A stretch of 36,737 nt of DNA, taken from positions 1 to 36,737 of the forward strand of contig JASHQB010000074.1 of assembly GCA_030037775.1 (NCBI GenBank), read 5' to 3'. The notes below the pieces were generated by a model. That model was not told where the DNA came from. It made no database searches and saw only the letters and a list, made by a program, of their open reading frames with translations. The DNA is from Candidatus Acidiferrales bacterium. GTDB lineage: Bacteria > Acidobacteriota > Terriglobia > Acidiferrales > UBA7541. Positions 8,967 to 16,891 of the stretch are shown piece after piece (the first letter of the stretch is position 1; each line of letters begins with the position of its first letter). The position numbers and the translations under genes are program-made.

Positions 8967-9884
8967 TCACTTCCAGGTAGCTTTGCCGTTTCCATCCAGG
9001 ACGACTTCAGCGCGTTCGCCACGCCAGCATTGGATATTGACGGCGACCGGATTCTGGCTGATGTGGGTGTGTGCCCACTCGATGTTGACGGCCATGGCCG
9101 TGGTGGTTCCCCCAAGCCCCTGCGGGCCGATGCCGGTTTCGTTGATTTTTCCCAAGAGCTCCTCTTCGAGCTTTGCCACATCGGGATCAGAACTACGGCT
9201 TCCGATGTGACGGAAGGTGCTGGCTTCTTTCGCCAGAGACATTGCGACGTCGGAGGTGCCTCCAAGCCCAATTCCAACAATCATCGGCGGACATGGGCGC
9301 GCTCCCGATTCGAAAATGCACTGCAGCACAAATTTCTTGATGCCCTTAACACCCTCCGACGGATTCAGCATCTTGAGAAAACTCATGTTTTCGGAGCCAG
9401 ACCCTTTGGGTGCCATTTGAATTTCAATAAGATCGGAATCGGGAACAACATCGAGTTTGATGACAGGAATGCCATGGCCAGTATTTGTGCCGGTATGTTT
9501 TCGGGTGAGCGGATGAACGGTATTGGAGCGCAGTGGACGCTCCGCGGTGGCGCGTACGCAACCTCTTCGTAAACTTTCTTTCAGGCGCGCGATGTCGATG
9601 TTCAGTCTTTCGCCGACGAGCACCTTGAAAATAGGAAGGCCGGTATCTTGACAAACCAATGTCTTTTGTTCGTCAGCGACGCGAATATTATCTAGAATCA
9701 CAAGGAGGATCCTGCCTGCGGTCTGGTTACCATCGCACTTTTCCGTTTCCAAGCCGTGACTCAGTCCCGCACGAACATCGGGCGGAATTTCCTGCAAAGC
9801 CTTGATATAGAGGTCCCGAGCAACCAGTTCAAGCGTCTCATATATATGTATGTCGGGCGTGGAGTGACTGTCGCTTGGGGTCAT
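8967..9884 (-). CDS. Class I fumarate hydratase, alpha subunit (iron-sulfur)
   Basis: A 305-residue protein of the Fumerase (PF05681) family. The three Cys expected to bind the labile [4Fe-4S] cluster are visible in VCQDTGLPIF, GARPCPPMIVGIGLGG and VNIQCWRG. It pairs with the beta subunit to interconvert fumarate and malate in the cytoplasm. The open frame extends upstream to 10013, but the first 43 codons overlap the flavoprotein gene and look unlike the family. The ATG at 9884 gives the expected N-terminus, has an AGGGGG sequence about 7 nt before it, and forms a 4-base ATGA overlap with the flavoprotein stop codon, so I chose it. Oxygen sensitivity is a property of the family, not shown here. 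Confidence 0.93.
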   Translation of the reverse strand: MTPSDSHSTPDIHIYETLELVARDLYIKALQEIPPDVRAGLSHGLETEKCDGNQTAGRILLVILDNIRVADEQKTLVCQDTGLPIFKVLVGERLNIDIARLKESLRRGCVRATAERPLRSNTVHPLTRKHTGTNTGHGIPVIKLDVVPDSDLIEIQMAPKGSGSENMSFLKMLNPSEGVKGIKKFVLQCIFESGARPCPPMIVGIGLGGTSDVAMSLAKEASTFRHIGSRSSDPDVAKLEEELLGKINETGIGPQGLGGTTTAMAVNIEWAHTHISQNPVAVNIQCWRGERAEVVLDGNGKATWK

Positions 9885-11614
9885 GCATATCCCCCTTCCC
9901 TGGCTTGGGAGGTTGAGAGCTCGGGCGGCGTGAGGCGAGTCCATTCGATCGGCAGAACCGAGAGTTTCATCGCGCCATTGCCACCTGGACGGAGGTGAAT
10001 CCTCTTGAGCCATTGCGGGCTGGATTGCGGAAAATCGGAGCGGTAGTGCGCGCCGCGACTTTCTCTCCGACAGAGCGCCGAGTGCGCGACCATCTCCGCA
10101 ACAATCGCGAGGTTAGCAAGATTGATGGCCTCGCCCCATTCGGAATTGAAGACGGGTTCTCCGACAGCCTTGACGCGGCGTGTACGCTCACGCAGCTCGG
10201 CTAATCCGGCAAGCGCTTCATGCAAGCCTTGTTCGCTCCGCACAATACCAACTTTCTCCCACATGAGCGATTCGAACTCGCGCCGCAACCCAAAGGGATT
10301 CTCCCCTTCGCTGCGCACGAGCGATTGGGACCATTCCTCGGCCAGCTTGCGGATCTGAGTCGGCGAAACCTCATAGAGGCGCGACGCCGCGACATATTCG
10401 ACCATGCTGTCGCCGGCCCGCGCGCCGTAAACAATGGAATCGGCGACTCCATTTCCGCCGAGCCGGTTGGCCCCATGAACCCCGCCTGCGTCTTCTCCCG
10501 CGGCGAAAAGAGCTTCAAGGTTTGTGTGGCAATTTACGTCAATGCATATGCCGCCCATCTGGTAGTGCGCACTCGGCGAAACTTCGACGGGATGGTGGAG
10601 AAGATCAAAGCCGTAGGTGCGACATCGCTCAACCATTCCGGGAAAATTTCTGAGCAGGAACTCCTCGTCCAGGTGGCTCGCGTCAATAAGTACTCCGCCG
10701 TGCTCGGTGCCGCGCCCCGCGGCGATTTCGAGATAGCTCGAGCGCGAAATAACGTCGCGCGTGGCCCGCTCCATTCGCGCAGGATCGTAAAGCGACATAT
10801 ATCGCTCGTTACGCCCATTGAACAGTCGTGCTCCAGCTCCGCGCAATCCTTCCTCAAGCAGCCCACCCGTGGCGATGGAATTCCCCACGAGCAGGCCCGT
10901 GGGGTGGAACTGCACCATCTCCATATCCGCAAAAGCGGCTCCGGCGCGCCAAGCCATGGCCATGCCGTCGCCAGATTTTTCGAGCGAAGGTGAGGAGATT
11001 TTGTACATCGTGGCCGCGGCACCGGTGGCGACCAGAGTTGCCTTCGAGCGCACGACCAAGAAGCCGCCAGTTCGCATATTGAGGACCAGTGCGCCGATGA
11101 TGCGACTTTCGGAGAGGAGCAAGTCCAATCCGCGCGCGTCTTCGAGGACGAATATCTCTTCCTGCTCGAGAATATAGTCGCGCAGGTTGGACATGATTTC
11201 GATTCCTGTCAGATCACCTTTGTGGATGGTGCGATCAAACGACTGGCCAGCAAAGGCCTTTTGATGGATGGTTCCATCGTCATTGCGGTCGAAAATGCAT
11301 CCAAGCCTGTTTTCGAGCTCGAGAATGCGCTTCGGCGCGTCCTCGACAAGCGTCCATGCAAGTTCCTGGTCATTCAAATAGGCGCCGCCCTTGACCGTAT
11401 CGTAGAAATGGTTCTCCAGAGAATCTGCGGAGTTCAGGACAGCGTTGTATCCGCCTTGCACCATTCGCGTACAGCCGCTTTGCCCCATTAGCCCTTTGAC
11501 TACCACAACGATTCTCAGGCGCGGACTGCGTTCGTGGGCGTGGACTGCCGCCAGCAAGCCGGCGCCGCCGGCGCCGAAGATCAGGATGTCGGTGTCCAGG
11601 TATTCGAGATTCAT
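9881..11614 (-). CDS. sdhA: Succinate dehydrogenase/fumarate reductase flavoprotein subunit
   Basis: A 577-residue FAD enzyme. The dinucleotide-binding loop is at residues 10-24 (ILIFGAGGAGLLAA). Active-site landmarks of the succinate/fumarate family are present: QFHPTG with His237, EEGLRGAG with Glu255 and Arg258, RATRDVISRSSYLE with Arg286, HYQMGGI with His350, and GANRLGGNG with Arg384. An ESRGAHYRSDFP motif lies near the C-terminus. It oxidises succinate or reduces fumarate on the cytoplasmic side and passes electrons to the iron-sulfur subunit. The position of the usual FAD-linking His (S-H-T) reads G-C-T, with Cys48, so FAD may be bound non-covalently. L-aspartate oxidase is related, but the neighbouring subunits exclude it. 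Both ends overlap neighbours by 4 bases (ATGA), indicating translational coupling. Confidence 0.95.
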   Translation of the reverse strand: MNLEYLDTDILIFGAGGAGLLAAVHAHERSPRLRIVVVVKGLMGQSGCTRMVQGGYNAVLNSADSLENHFYDTVKGGAYLNDQELAWTLVEDAPKRILELENRLGCIFDRNDDGTIHQKAFAGQSFDRTIHKGDLTGIEIMSNLRDYILEQEEIFVLEDARGLDLLLSESRIIGALVLNMRTGGFLVVRSKATLVATGAAATMYKISSPSLEKSGDGMAMAWRAGAAFADMEMVQFHPTGLLVGNSIATGGLLEEGLRGAGARLFNGRNERYMSLYDPARMERATRDVISRSSYLEIAAGRGTEHGGVLIDASHLDEEFLLRNFPGMVERCRTYGFDLLHHPVEVSPSAHYQMGGICIDVNCHTNLEALFAAGEDAGGVHGANRLGGNGVADSIVYGARAGDSMVEYVAASRLYEVSPTQIRKLAEEWSQSLVRSEGENPFGLRREFESLMWEKVGIVRSEQGLHEALAGLAELRERTRRVKAVGEPVFNSEWGEAINLANLAIVAEMVAHSALCRRESRGAHYRSDFPQSSPQWLKRIHLRPGGNGAMKLSVLPIEWTRLTPPELSTSQAREGGYA

Positions 11615-11958
11615 AAGCGGCTAAAAGCAGTGATTCCCCACCACGCCCAAACCAGGCCAACGAGGATCAGCGCCAAATTCATTGCGGCTACAGCCCTCTT
11701 CCCCATGCGACCGTAATCCAGAATGATGTTGCGCAACCCGTTGAGCCCGTGAAGCAAGGCGACCATTAGAAACCCGATGTCGATTGCCTGCCAGGCGGGA
11801 TTCGAGATCCGAGAAACGATTACTTGAAATGTCAGATCGCCGCGCCGCAGAGGTGCAGTCATGAAATGCTCCACCCAGAAATGCGCGGCTAGGAAGACCA
11901 ATAGCAGCCCGCCGGTAACTCTTTGGAAGTACCACTCGAGCGCATTTCGAGACGTCAT
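11611..11958 (-). CDS. sdhD: Succinate dehydrogenase/fumarate reductase membrane anchor subunit (SdhD-like)
   Basis: A 115-residue protein with three predicted transmembrane helices (about residues 14-32, 58-78, 90-110). His26 and His31 lie in helix 1, and His70 lies in helix 2 within the motif HGLNGLRNIILDYG, which is typical of cytochrome b-type succinate dehydrogenase anchors, where the His binds heme. With the preceding 130-residue subunit it would hold the catalytic subunits at the inner membrane and exchange electrons with quinone. The ATG overlaps the previous gene by 4 bases and its stop overlaps the flavoprotein start by 4 bases. The assignment rests on size, position and this motif; which subunit is C or D is a convention. 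Confidence 0.88.
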   Translation of the reverse strand: MTSRNALEWYFQRVTGGLLLVFLAAHFWVEHFMTAPLRRGDLTFQVIVSRISNPAWQAIDIGFLMVALLHGLNGLRNIILDYGRMGKRAVAAMNLALILVGLVWAWWGITAFSRL

Positions 11959-12347
11959 TTAAGCCTCAATACGCTGAAGAGAAACATGGGAATCGCTCCG
12001 GCCAGGAACACCAGCAAACCTATTCCCACAGTGAGGACCCAAAACAGATGCCGCTGTCTTTCCAATCCGACTCCCAAATCTAGGAGCGTAATGCGAATGC
12101 CGTTGAATGCGTGGAGCACCACGACACCCAGCAGCGCGATCTCGAGCAACTTGAAGAATGGATTGGCGAACATCACCATGGCCTCATTAAAAGCGGTTGG
12201 CCCCTGACTCAGCTTGCTGACGGTGTGGACATGCAGAAAAAGATAAACGAGCAGGAGAATTCCCGTCACGCGCTGGATGGTCCACGCGACCATACCGCTG
12301 AATTGCCAGCGATACTTTCTCAAAACATCGCGGAGGTAGGGCTTCAC
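11955..12347 (-). CDS. sdhC: Succinate dehydrogenase/fumarate reductase cytochrome b subunit (SdhC-like)
   Basis: A 130-residue, three-helix membrane protein. It begins with the family-typical segment SGMVAWTIQRVTGILLLVYL, in which Ser and Arg of this loop help form the quinone site in known enzymes. His39 and His41 follow, and the helix 2 motif HAFNGIRITLLDLG has His79 as the likely heme b ligand. The start codon is GTG at 12347, overlapping the stop of the iron-sulfur gene as GTGA. The gene order Fe-S, anchor, anchor, flavoprotein differs from the enterobacterial C-D-A-B order. Confidence 0.9.
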   Translation of the reverse strand: MKPYLRDVLRKYRWQFSGMVAWTIQRVTGILLLVYLFLHVHTVSKLSQGPTAFNEAMVMFANPFFKLLEIALLGVVVLHAFNGIRITLLDLGVGLERQRHLFWVLTVGIGLLVFLAGAIPMFLFSVLRLK

Positions 12348-13042
12348 ACTGCGAGCAACCTCCTGGGTTGGATTAGCGCTCGCTTGATGCGCAAGATAGA
12401 ATCGGTCAGGTCAATACCCCGCGGGCAAACCGCCGTACAACTGAATTGCGTGTGGCACCGCCAGACGCCATCCAGGTTTCGGTCGAGAATCTTCAGCCTG
12501 TCGGCTCCAGCGGCATCGCGCGGGTCGAGGATGCGAAGGAATGCTCTGTTAATGGCCGCCGGACCCAGATATTCCGCGTTCATACCAGCAATGGAGCACG
12601 CCGCGTAACACGCACCGCACGTTATGCAATCCCGCTTGGTGGGTGCAAGCTGCCGGAATCTGGAATGCTTTCCAATCAAGGCAAGCGTTTGGCTATCACG
12701 ATTCCTTGGGCGAAATGCCGACTGCGCGCGCCGCCACTGTGCGAAGAAAGGAGCAAGCGAAACAGCAACGTCCTTAATGATCGGATAGTGAGGAAGCGGC
12801 TCGACCGTCACGATCTCCGTTTTGAGATTCTTTACGAGCGTCGAGCATGCCAGCCGGGGAATCTTGTTGACGTACATCGCGCAGGTTCCACACATCCCCA
12901 CGCGACACGCACAGCGAAACCCGAGCGAACCGTCCATTTCGCGCTGTGCCTGAAACAGGGCATCAAGGACGCTCATCCGCTCTTCCAGCGCTAACAGAAA
13001 CTCGCTGAATGCCTTGCCGCTACGCGCCGGATGGCGCGCCAC
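12344..13042 (-). CDS. sdhB: Succinate dehydrogenase/fumarate reductase iron-sulfur subunit
   Basis: Given here from the first conventional start, GTG at 13042 (232 residues). All three cluster motifs are present: [2Fe-2S] in CRVGMCGTC followed 12 residues later by Cys; [4Fe-4S] in CITCGACYAAC; [3Fe-4S]/[4Fe-4S] in CHTQFSCTAVCPRG, plus EYLGPAAINRAF typical of the family. It carries electrons between the flavoprotein and the membrane anchors. The conserved first beta strand of this family (KITLRV) is encoded in frame upstream of 13042, so the true start is probably ACG at 13064-13066, which has a GGCGGGGG ribosome binding site (13074-13081) 7 nt away. That would add 8 residues (240 in all). 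It is the first gene of the operon. Confidence 0.93.
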   Translation of the reverse strand: MARHPARSGKAFSEFLLALEERMSVLDALFQAQREMDGSLGFRCACRVGMCGTCAMYVNKIPRLACSTLVKNLKTEIVTVEPLPHYPIIKDVAVSLAPFFAQWRRAQSAFRPRNRDSQTLALIGKHSRFRQLAPTKRDCITCGACYAACSIAGMNAEYLGPAAINRAFLRILDPRDAAGADRLKILDRNLDGVWRCHTQFSCTAVCPRGIDLTDSILRIKRALIQPRRLLAV

Positions 13043-13092
13043 GCGAAGTGTGATCTTAAAATCCGTGAAAAAACCCCCGCCAACAAACCCGA

Positions 13093-13121
13093 ATTGTATG
13101 GAATCGAATCGCCCCTGTCAA
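13093..13121 (-). promoter_or_regulatory. Sigma-70-type promoter of the succinate dehydrogenase-fumarase operon
   Basis: On the minus strand TTGACA (13121-13116) is followed by a 17-bp spacer and TACAAT (13098-13093), a perfect -35 and a 5-of-6 -10. Transcription should begin near 13086, leaving a leader of about 20 bases before the proposed ACG start. No other comparable promoter was noticed upstream of the seven-gene cluster. Confidence 0.75.
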
Positions 13122-13318
13122 AAAGGCACTGCTCTACACGACCGAACAATACGTGGACAACCCGCCTCGATGTCCGGCCACTCTGAGCGGATGACGGGCA
13201 ATCTCTAACGAGGCCGGCCGCTGTCAACCGGAAGTAGTTGTTCACAATTCCAGGCGTTGGTAGAAGCCACGCGCCGCGCGGCTCCAGTGAGTCCTCGATA
13301 GCGCAGTAGATACGGCAT

Positions 13319-14131
13319 TCAATCCTTTTGCGTCCCCAATGGGTCCATGACCTCGTCTTTTGGTGTGTTTTCTTCGCTTACGGAAACGGCGTCAGGGGGA
13401 TCGTAGATCAGCACCGTTCGCCCGGGAACTCCTACGGCCAGCCGGCGCAGCCTATAACGGAACGGCCTTGCGCCAGCGCCGGCCGAACACGATTCCAGCC
13501 TGTAGTACACGCCTTCGAAGCGAATCACGCGCGGCGGGTTCCATTCCTTCTTTTGTCGCGAGGCGCAAATTTGTAGAGTTTCTCCCGATTCGTCTGTGCG
13601 CCTACAGATCTCGTCACCGACTTCGGCGGTCATCGACGACAACACTCGTTCGTGAATCGCAGAGAAAAACGAGTGAGCGTTTCCAGGTGCGCTTTCCCTC
13701 CCTCGTGAATCCTCTGCGTCCCGATGACGAAAAAGGCCTAATAGAATCTTGTCGCATAGAAAGAGTGGCAATGTCCCTAGCGCTTCCCCCGAAAATACCG
13801 CAGAAAACCGCACCGCTCCTTCCGCCATGAAGTACCCAAGTAGCAGCGTCAGAGGATGCGTTACCCACACGGACAATGCGACCGCTCCAATCTCTTGGAC
13901 CGTAACGGTCTGGTGAAACTTTCCGGACAACGCGTAACCGACTGCATGATTCACCCAGTTCGTCATGGCGTACATGTACCAATAAGCGAGCCCAATGATT
14001 GCGCCAAAAAACTCTGCGAGCCCACTCACCATCGCAGCCGTTCCCCACGCTGCGGATCGCAAGAACGACAGCGCCTTCCGCCACCGTTTCGGCAAGAACG
14101 CGAGGATTGGTCCGAGAAGGTAATTCCACAT
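13319..14131 (-). CDS. Membrane protein of unknown function
   Basis: A 270-residue protein I do not recognise. The N-terminal 140 residues hold about three hydrophobic segments (WGTAAMVSGLAEFFGAIIGL; EIGAVALSVWVTHPLTLLLG; GEALGTLPLFLCDKILLGLF). The C-terminal half is soluble, with two Cys (EICRRTDESGETLQICAS) and a beta-rich part (RVIRFEGVYYRLESC, GRTVLIYDPPD) ending in an acidic tail. Its ATG shares one base with the stop of the upstream TPR gene (TAATG), so the two are translationally coupled and may act together. No ribosome binding site is obvious otherwise. Confidence 0.7.
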   Translation of the reverse strand: MWNYLLGPILAFLPKRWRKALSFLRSAAWGTAAMVSGLAEFFGAIIGLAYWYMYAMTNWVNHAVGYALSGKFHQTVTVQEIGAVALSVWVTHPLTLLLGYFMAEGAVRFSAVFSGEALGTLPLFLCDKILLGLFRHRDAEDSRGRESAPGNAHSFFSAIHERVLSSMTAEVGDEICRRTDESGETLQICASRQKKEWNPPRVIRFEGVYYRLESCSAGAGARPFRYRLRRLAVGVPGRTVLIYDPPDAVSVSEENTPKDEVMDPLGTQKD

Positions 14132-16575
14132 TAGTTGCTGGTGCCGCCCTGGGCAGGCTTGCTGGAGGCTGCTTTAATGGCGGCGAGGCGCTTTTGCATG
14201 TCCGCCGCTTCCTGCGTGCGGCCGAGTTGCTGCAGCACTTCGGCCTCTTTAGTGAGGACAGGAATCAAGGTCGGGCTGTTCTGGCCGTACTGCTTCCCCA
14301 TAAACGCGATCATGCGACGAATGTAGGGCTCTTCTTCCGCGGTCTTGCCCATTTTGTCGTACAGGAAGGCGAGCGTGGAAACGTCGTACCCGGTGTGAGA
14401 ATCGTCGGGCGAATAAAGTTTTTCGTTGATTTTCAGAGCGCGCAAGAAATATGGCTCCGCTTCGGCAAATTGCGACTGGGCGAGATATCCCCGGCCAATA
14501 GAATCAAGACATTCGGCGACGCCGGTGCTATCAGGGCCATAGGTTCTTTGGGTGATGTCGAGCGACTGTGTATAGAGTTTCATGGCCGAAGGCATGTCGT
14601 GGCGGAAGGAAGCCACCATCCCGAGCGATTCGAGAGGCTGGGCCATCTGGGGAGTGTCGGGGCCATAGAGTTGCTGGATGACGGAAAGTTCTTCGCGAAA
14701 CACGTTGTCCGCCTGTGCCAGTTCCATTCTCTCGATATAGAGCATTCCAAGATCGTGGAGGACTTCAGGCAAGCGGCCATCGTGCGGCTGAAGTTTTTCA
14801 GCCAGTTCGACGGCTTTGATGTAGTCGTGCTCGGCGGATTCGAGCTGGTGGTGCTGCAGGTCGGCGAAGCCGGAATGCATAGCCGTATCGAGTTGGTCGG
14901 AGATGCTGGATGAATTGGCGAGGGCGCGCGCGTTGGACTGGAGCTGCGCGGCCGCGGGAGCATTGCCCTGCTGCTTCAGGACTCTCATGCGATTGTCGAA
15001 GCGGTCCTGAGCAGCTTTGTATGCGTCTTGCGTGCCTTCGGTGGGGTCAATCATCGCCGCTTTGCGGTACTGATCTAATGCACCGGCATAATCGCCGCTC
15101 CTTTCGAGGGCGGCGGCGAGGTGAAGCTGAACCGCGGACCGCCTCGAATCAAGCAGAAGAGATTCTTTGAATTCGGCGATGGCCTCTGCCGTTTGGCCAG
15201 ACCCTTCGAGCGCCTGACCAAGGAGGTCGTGCATGGAACTGTCGGCAGGAGCGATGGATTCGGCGTGATGCAGAGACTGAATGGCACCGGCGTAATTTTT
15301 TTCCATTAGGTAAATTCGGGCCGCGTCTGTGTAGGCCGTATCGTAGTTCGAACCTAACGATTCGGCGATGAGGTATTGCTTGAGAGCGCCGTCGAGATCT
15401 TTCTGCGCTTCCAATACATTGCCCAGACCATCGTGTGGGGCTGGATCGGAGGAATCGAGCTGAATGGCAGTGCGAAATTCTGAAGCGGCCTCGTCGTACT
15501 TGTCCGTATTGTAAAGAGCGGTCGCGAGGCAGAGATGGCAGACTTCCGCGTTCGGAAACATCTTTTCCATCTCGCGAAGCTGCACTGTGGCCTCACCGTA
15601 CATGCGGCGCTCGATAAGATCTTGTGAGAGGTTGTTTCTAGTATTGAAGGACGATGGATCGAGGCGAAGGGCTTCGCGATATTCACGAATGGCGGAATCG
15701 ATGTCGCCCTTGCCGTCGAATGCAACGCCAAGATTGTAGTGAGGCAGGGCGTAATTCGGATCGAAGTGGAGAGCCTTCCGGTATTGGACCATCGCGGCGT
15801 CGAACTGCTTTTGGTTCATCAACAAAATGCCGAAATCCATGTAAGCGGCCGGGTAGTCCGGCTTGATGCGCAGAGCTTCGTTGTACTGACCTTGCGCGGC
15901 GTCGTACTTCCCAAGATCGCCCAGGGCCAAGCCAGCGTACATGTGCGCTTGGGCGTTATTTGGGGTGACGGCTAGCGCCGCGTTGGCTTCATTCAGTGCG
16001 TCGTTGTCATCTCCCAACTGGTACAGAACAAAGCTAGCCTTGGTGTGAGCTTCCAGGAACGTGGGGTCCTCTTGCAGCAGCGCACCGTACACGGCGACTG
16101 CGTCGCTCCATCGGCTCTGGACGACAAGCAAATAGCCCATGACGAATCCGGCTTCGGGTTTGTCGAAGCCGCCCGCTAGATCGGCGGTCAATTCCTTGGC
16201 GGCATCGTCGTATTTCTTTTGGCCAATCAGCTGGCCCGCATTGGCCAAGTGCTGCAGGCGCTGCTGATCTTCGGGCTGGAGAGCTGGCTCCGTGGCAGTG
16301 ACTTTGGCCGACGACAGGGCGTCGAGGATGGTGGCGTCGGCGCCGGCGACGGTCAAGAGCGAGCGAAAGGTGTTGTCGGGCTGAAAGGCGAGGCCATCGG
16401 TTTGGATGTAGGAAACGATGGTTTCGGGAAGGGCGCCGCCGGCGACGAGGGCGATCAGGGTGCCGCGCTCCAGAGGAGGCGGCATGGCCGAAGCGGTCTG
16501 AGGCGCAGAAATCAGAGCGCTGACACCGATTAGGAGGAGGAGGAAGCAAACAGCTACAAAGTTGCGCTGGTGCAT
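14131..16575 (-). CDS. Large exported TPR-repeat protein
   Basis: An 814-residue protein. Residues 1-30 are a signal peptide (VCFLLLLIGVSALISAP). A short helical region (about 32-95) precedes roughly fifteen or more tetratricopeptide repeats from about residue 100 to 805. Examples are NNAQAHMYAGLALGDLGKYD, DPNYALPHYNLGVAFDGKGD and DPSSFNTRNNLSQDLIERRM. The last block (YGPDTPQMAQPLESLGMVAS, YGPDSTGVAECLDSIGRGYL) resembles the 42-residue kinesin-light-chain-like type (TPR_10/12). It has no enzyme domain and is likely a periplasmic scaffold, with partners unknown. The ATG at 16575 follows GGAGGTCCT closely. The stop codon overlaps the start of the next membrane-protein gene by one base. Confidence 0.9.
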   Translation of the reverse strand: MHQRNFVAVCFLLLLIGVSALISAPQTASAMPPPLERGTLIALVAGGALPETIVSYIQTDGLAFQPDNTFRSLLTVAGADATILDALSSAKVTATEPALQPEDQQRLQHLANAGQLIGQKKYDDAAKELTADLAGGFDKPEAGFVMGYLLVVQSRWSDAVAVYGALLQEDPTFLEAHTKASFVLYQLGDDNDALNEANAALAVTPNNAQAHMYAGLALGDLGKYDAAQGQYNEALRIKPDYPAAYMDFGILLMNQKQFDAAMVQYRKALHFDPNYALPHYNLGVAFDGKGDIDSAIREYREALRLDPSSFNTRNNLSQDLIERRMYGEATVQLREMEKMFPNAEVCHLCLATALYNTDKYDEAASEFRTAIQLDSSDPAPHDGLGNVLEAQKDLDGALKQYLIAESLGSNYDTAYTDAARIYLMEKNYAGAIQSLHHAESIAPADSSMHDLLGQALEGSGQTAEAIAEFKESLLLDSRRSAVQLHLAAALERSGDYAGALDQYRKAAMIDPTEGTQDAYKAAQDRFDNRMRVLKQQGNAPAAAQLQSNARALANSSSISDQLDTAMHSGFADLQHHQLESAEHDYIKAVELAEKLQPHDGRLPEVLHDLGMLYIERMELAQADNVFREELSVIQQLYGPDTPQMAQPLESLGMVASFRHDMPSAMKLYTQSLDITQRTYGPDSTGVAECLDSIGRGYLAQSQFAEAEPYFLRALKINEKLYSPDDSHTGYDVSTLAFLYDKMGKTAEEEPYIRRMIAFMGKQYGQNSPTLIPVLTKEAEVLQQLGRTQEAADMQKRLAAIKAASSKPAQGGTSN

Positions 16576-16891
16576 AGGACCTCCGGGGAACCAGGGAATT
16601 AGTGAACTTCGAGGTTACTGCTAAGGCAGAGGTCGTTCTAGTACCGAATGGATCTACTGACCCCAAAGAAGAACTTGGACGAAAGGACAGGGGGAAAGCC
16701 AGCGACGAGTGACAAGTGACGACCGAGACCAACCTTGTGATGTCGTCGCTTTTGCGCCTGGGGCGAAGCGGCAGACCATACATTCCGGACTGCCGACGCC
16801 CACGTTGACTTGCCCTTGAGAACGGCCTAACCGGCACAGCATAAGCTGGACAGCAGCCGCAACGACGTCCCCGGCTTACGGTCCGACGCAG
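16576..16891. other. Intergenic region with second repeat copy
   Basis: About 316 bases lie between the PEP-CTERM gene's 3' end and the TPR gene start. The region contains repeat copy 2 at 16727-16789. No gene is supported. I did not find a confident promoter for the TPR gene. Confidence 0.4.
16727..16789. repeat. Dispersed imperfect repeat, copy 2
   Basis: This is the partner of the copy at 6831-6891, same orientation, about 85% identical by eye over 63 bases. It is non-coding as far as I can judge: the two copies do not keep a shared reading frame because of single-base gaps. Confidence 0.6.

Noticed and set aside
13999..14913. 304-codon plus-strand open frame
   Set aside because: Its periodic composition mirrors the TPR repeats on the other strand. 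No independent evidence.
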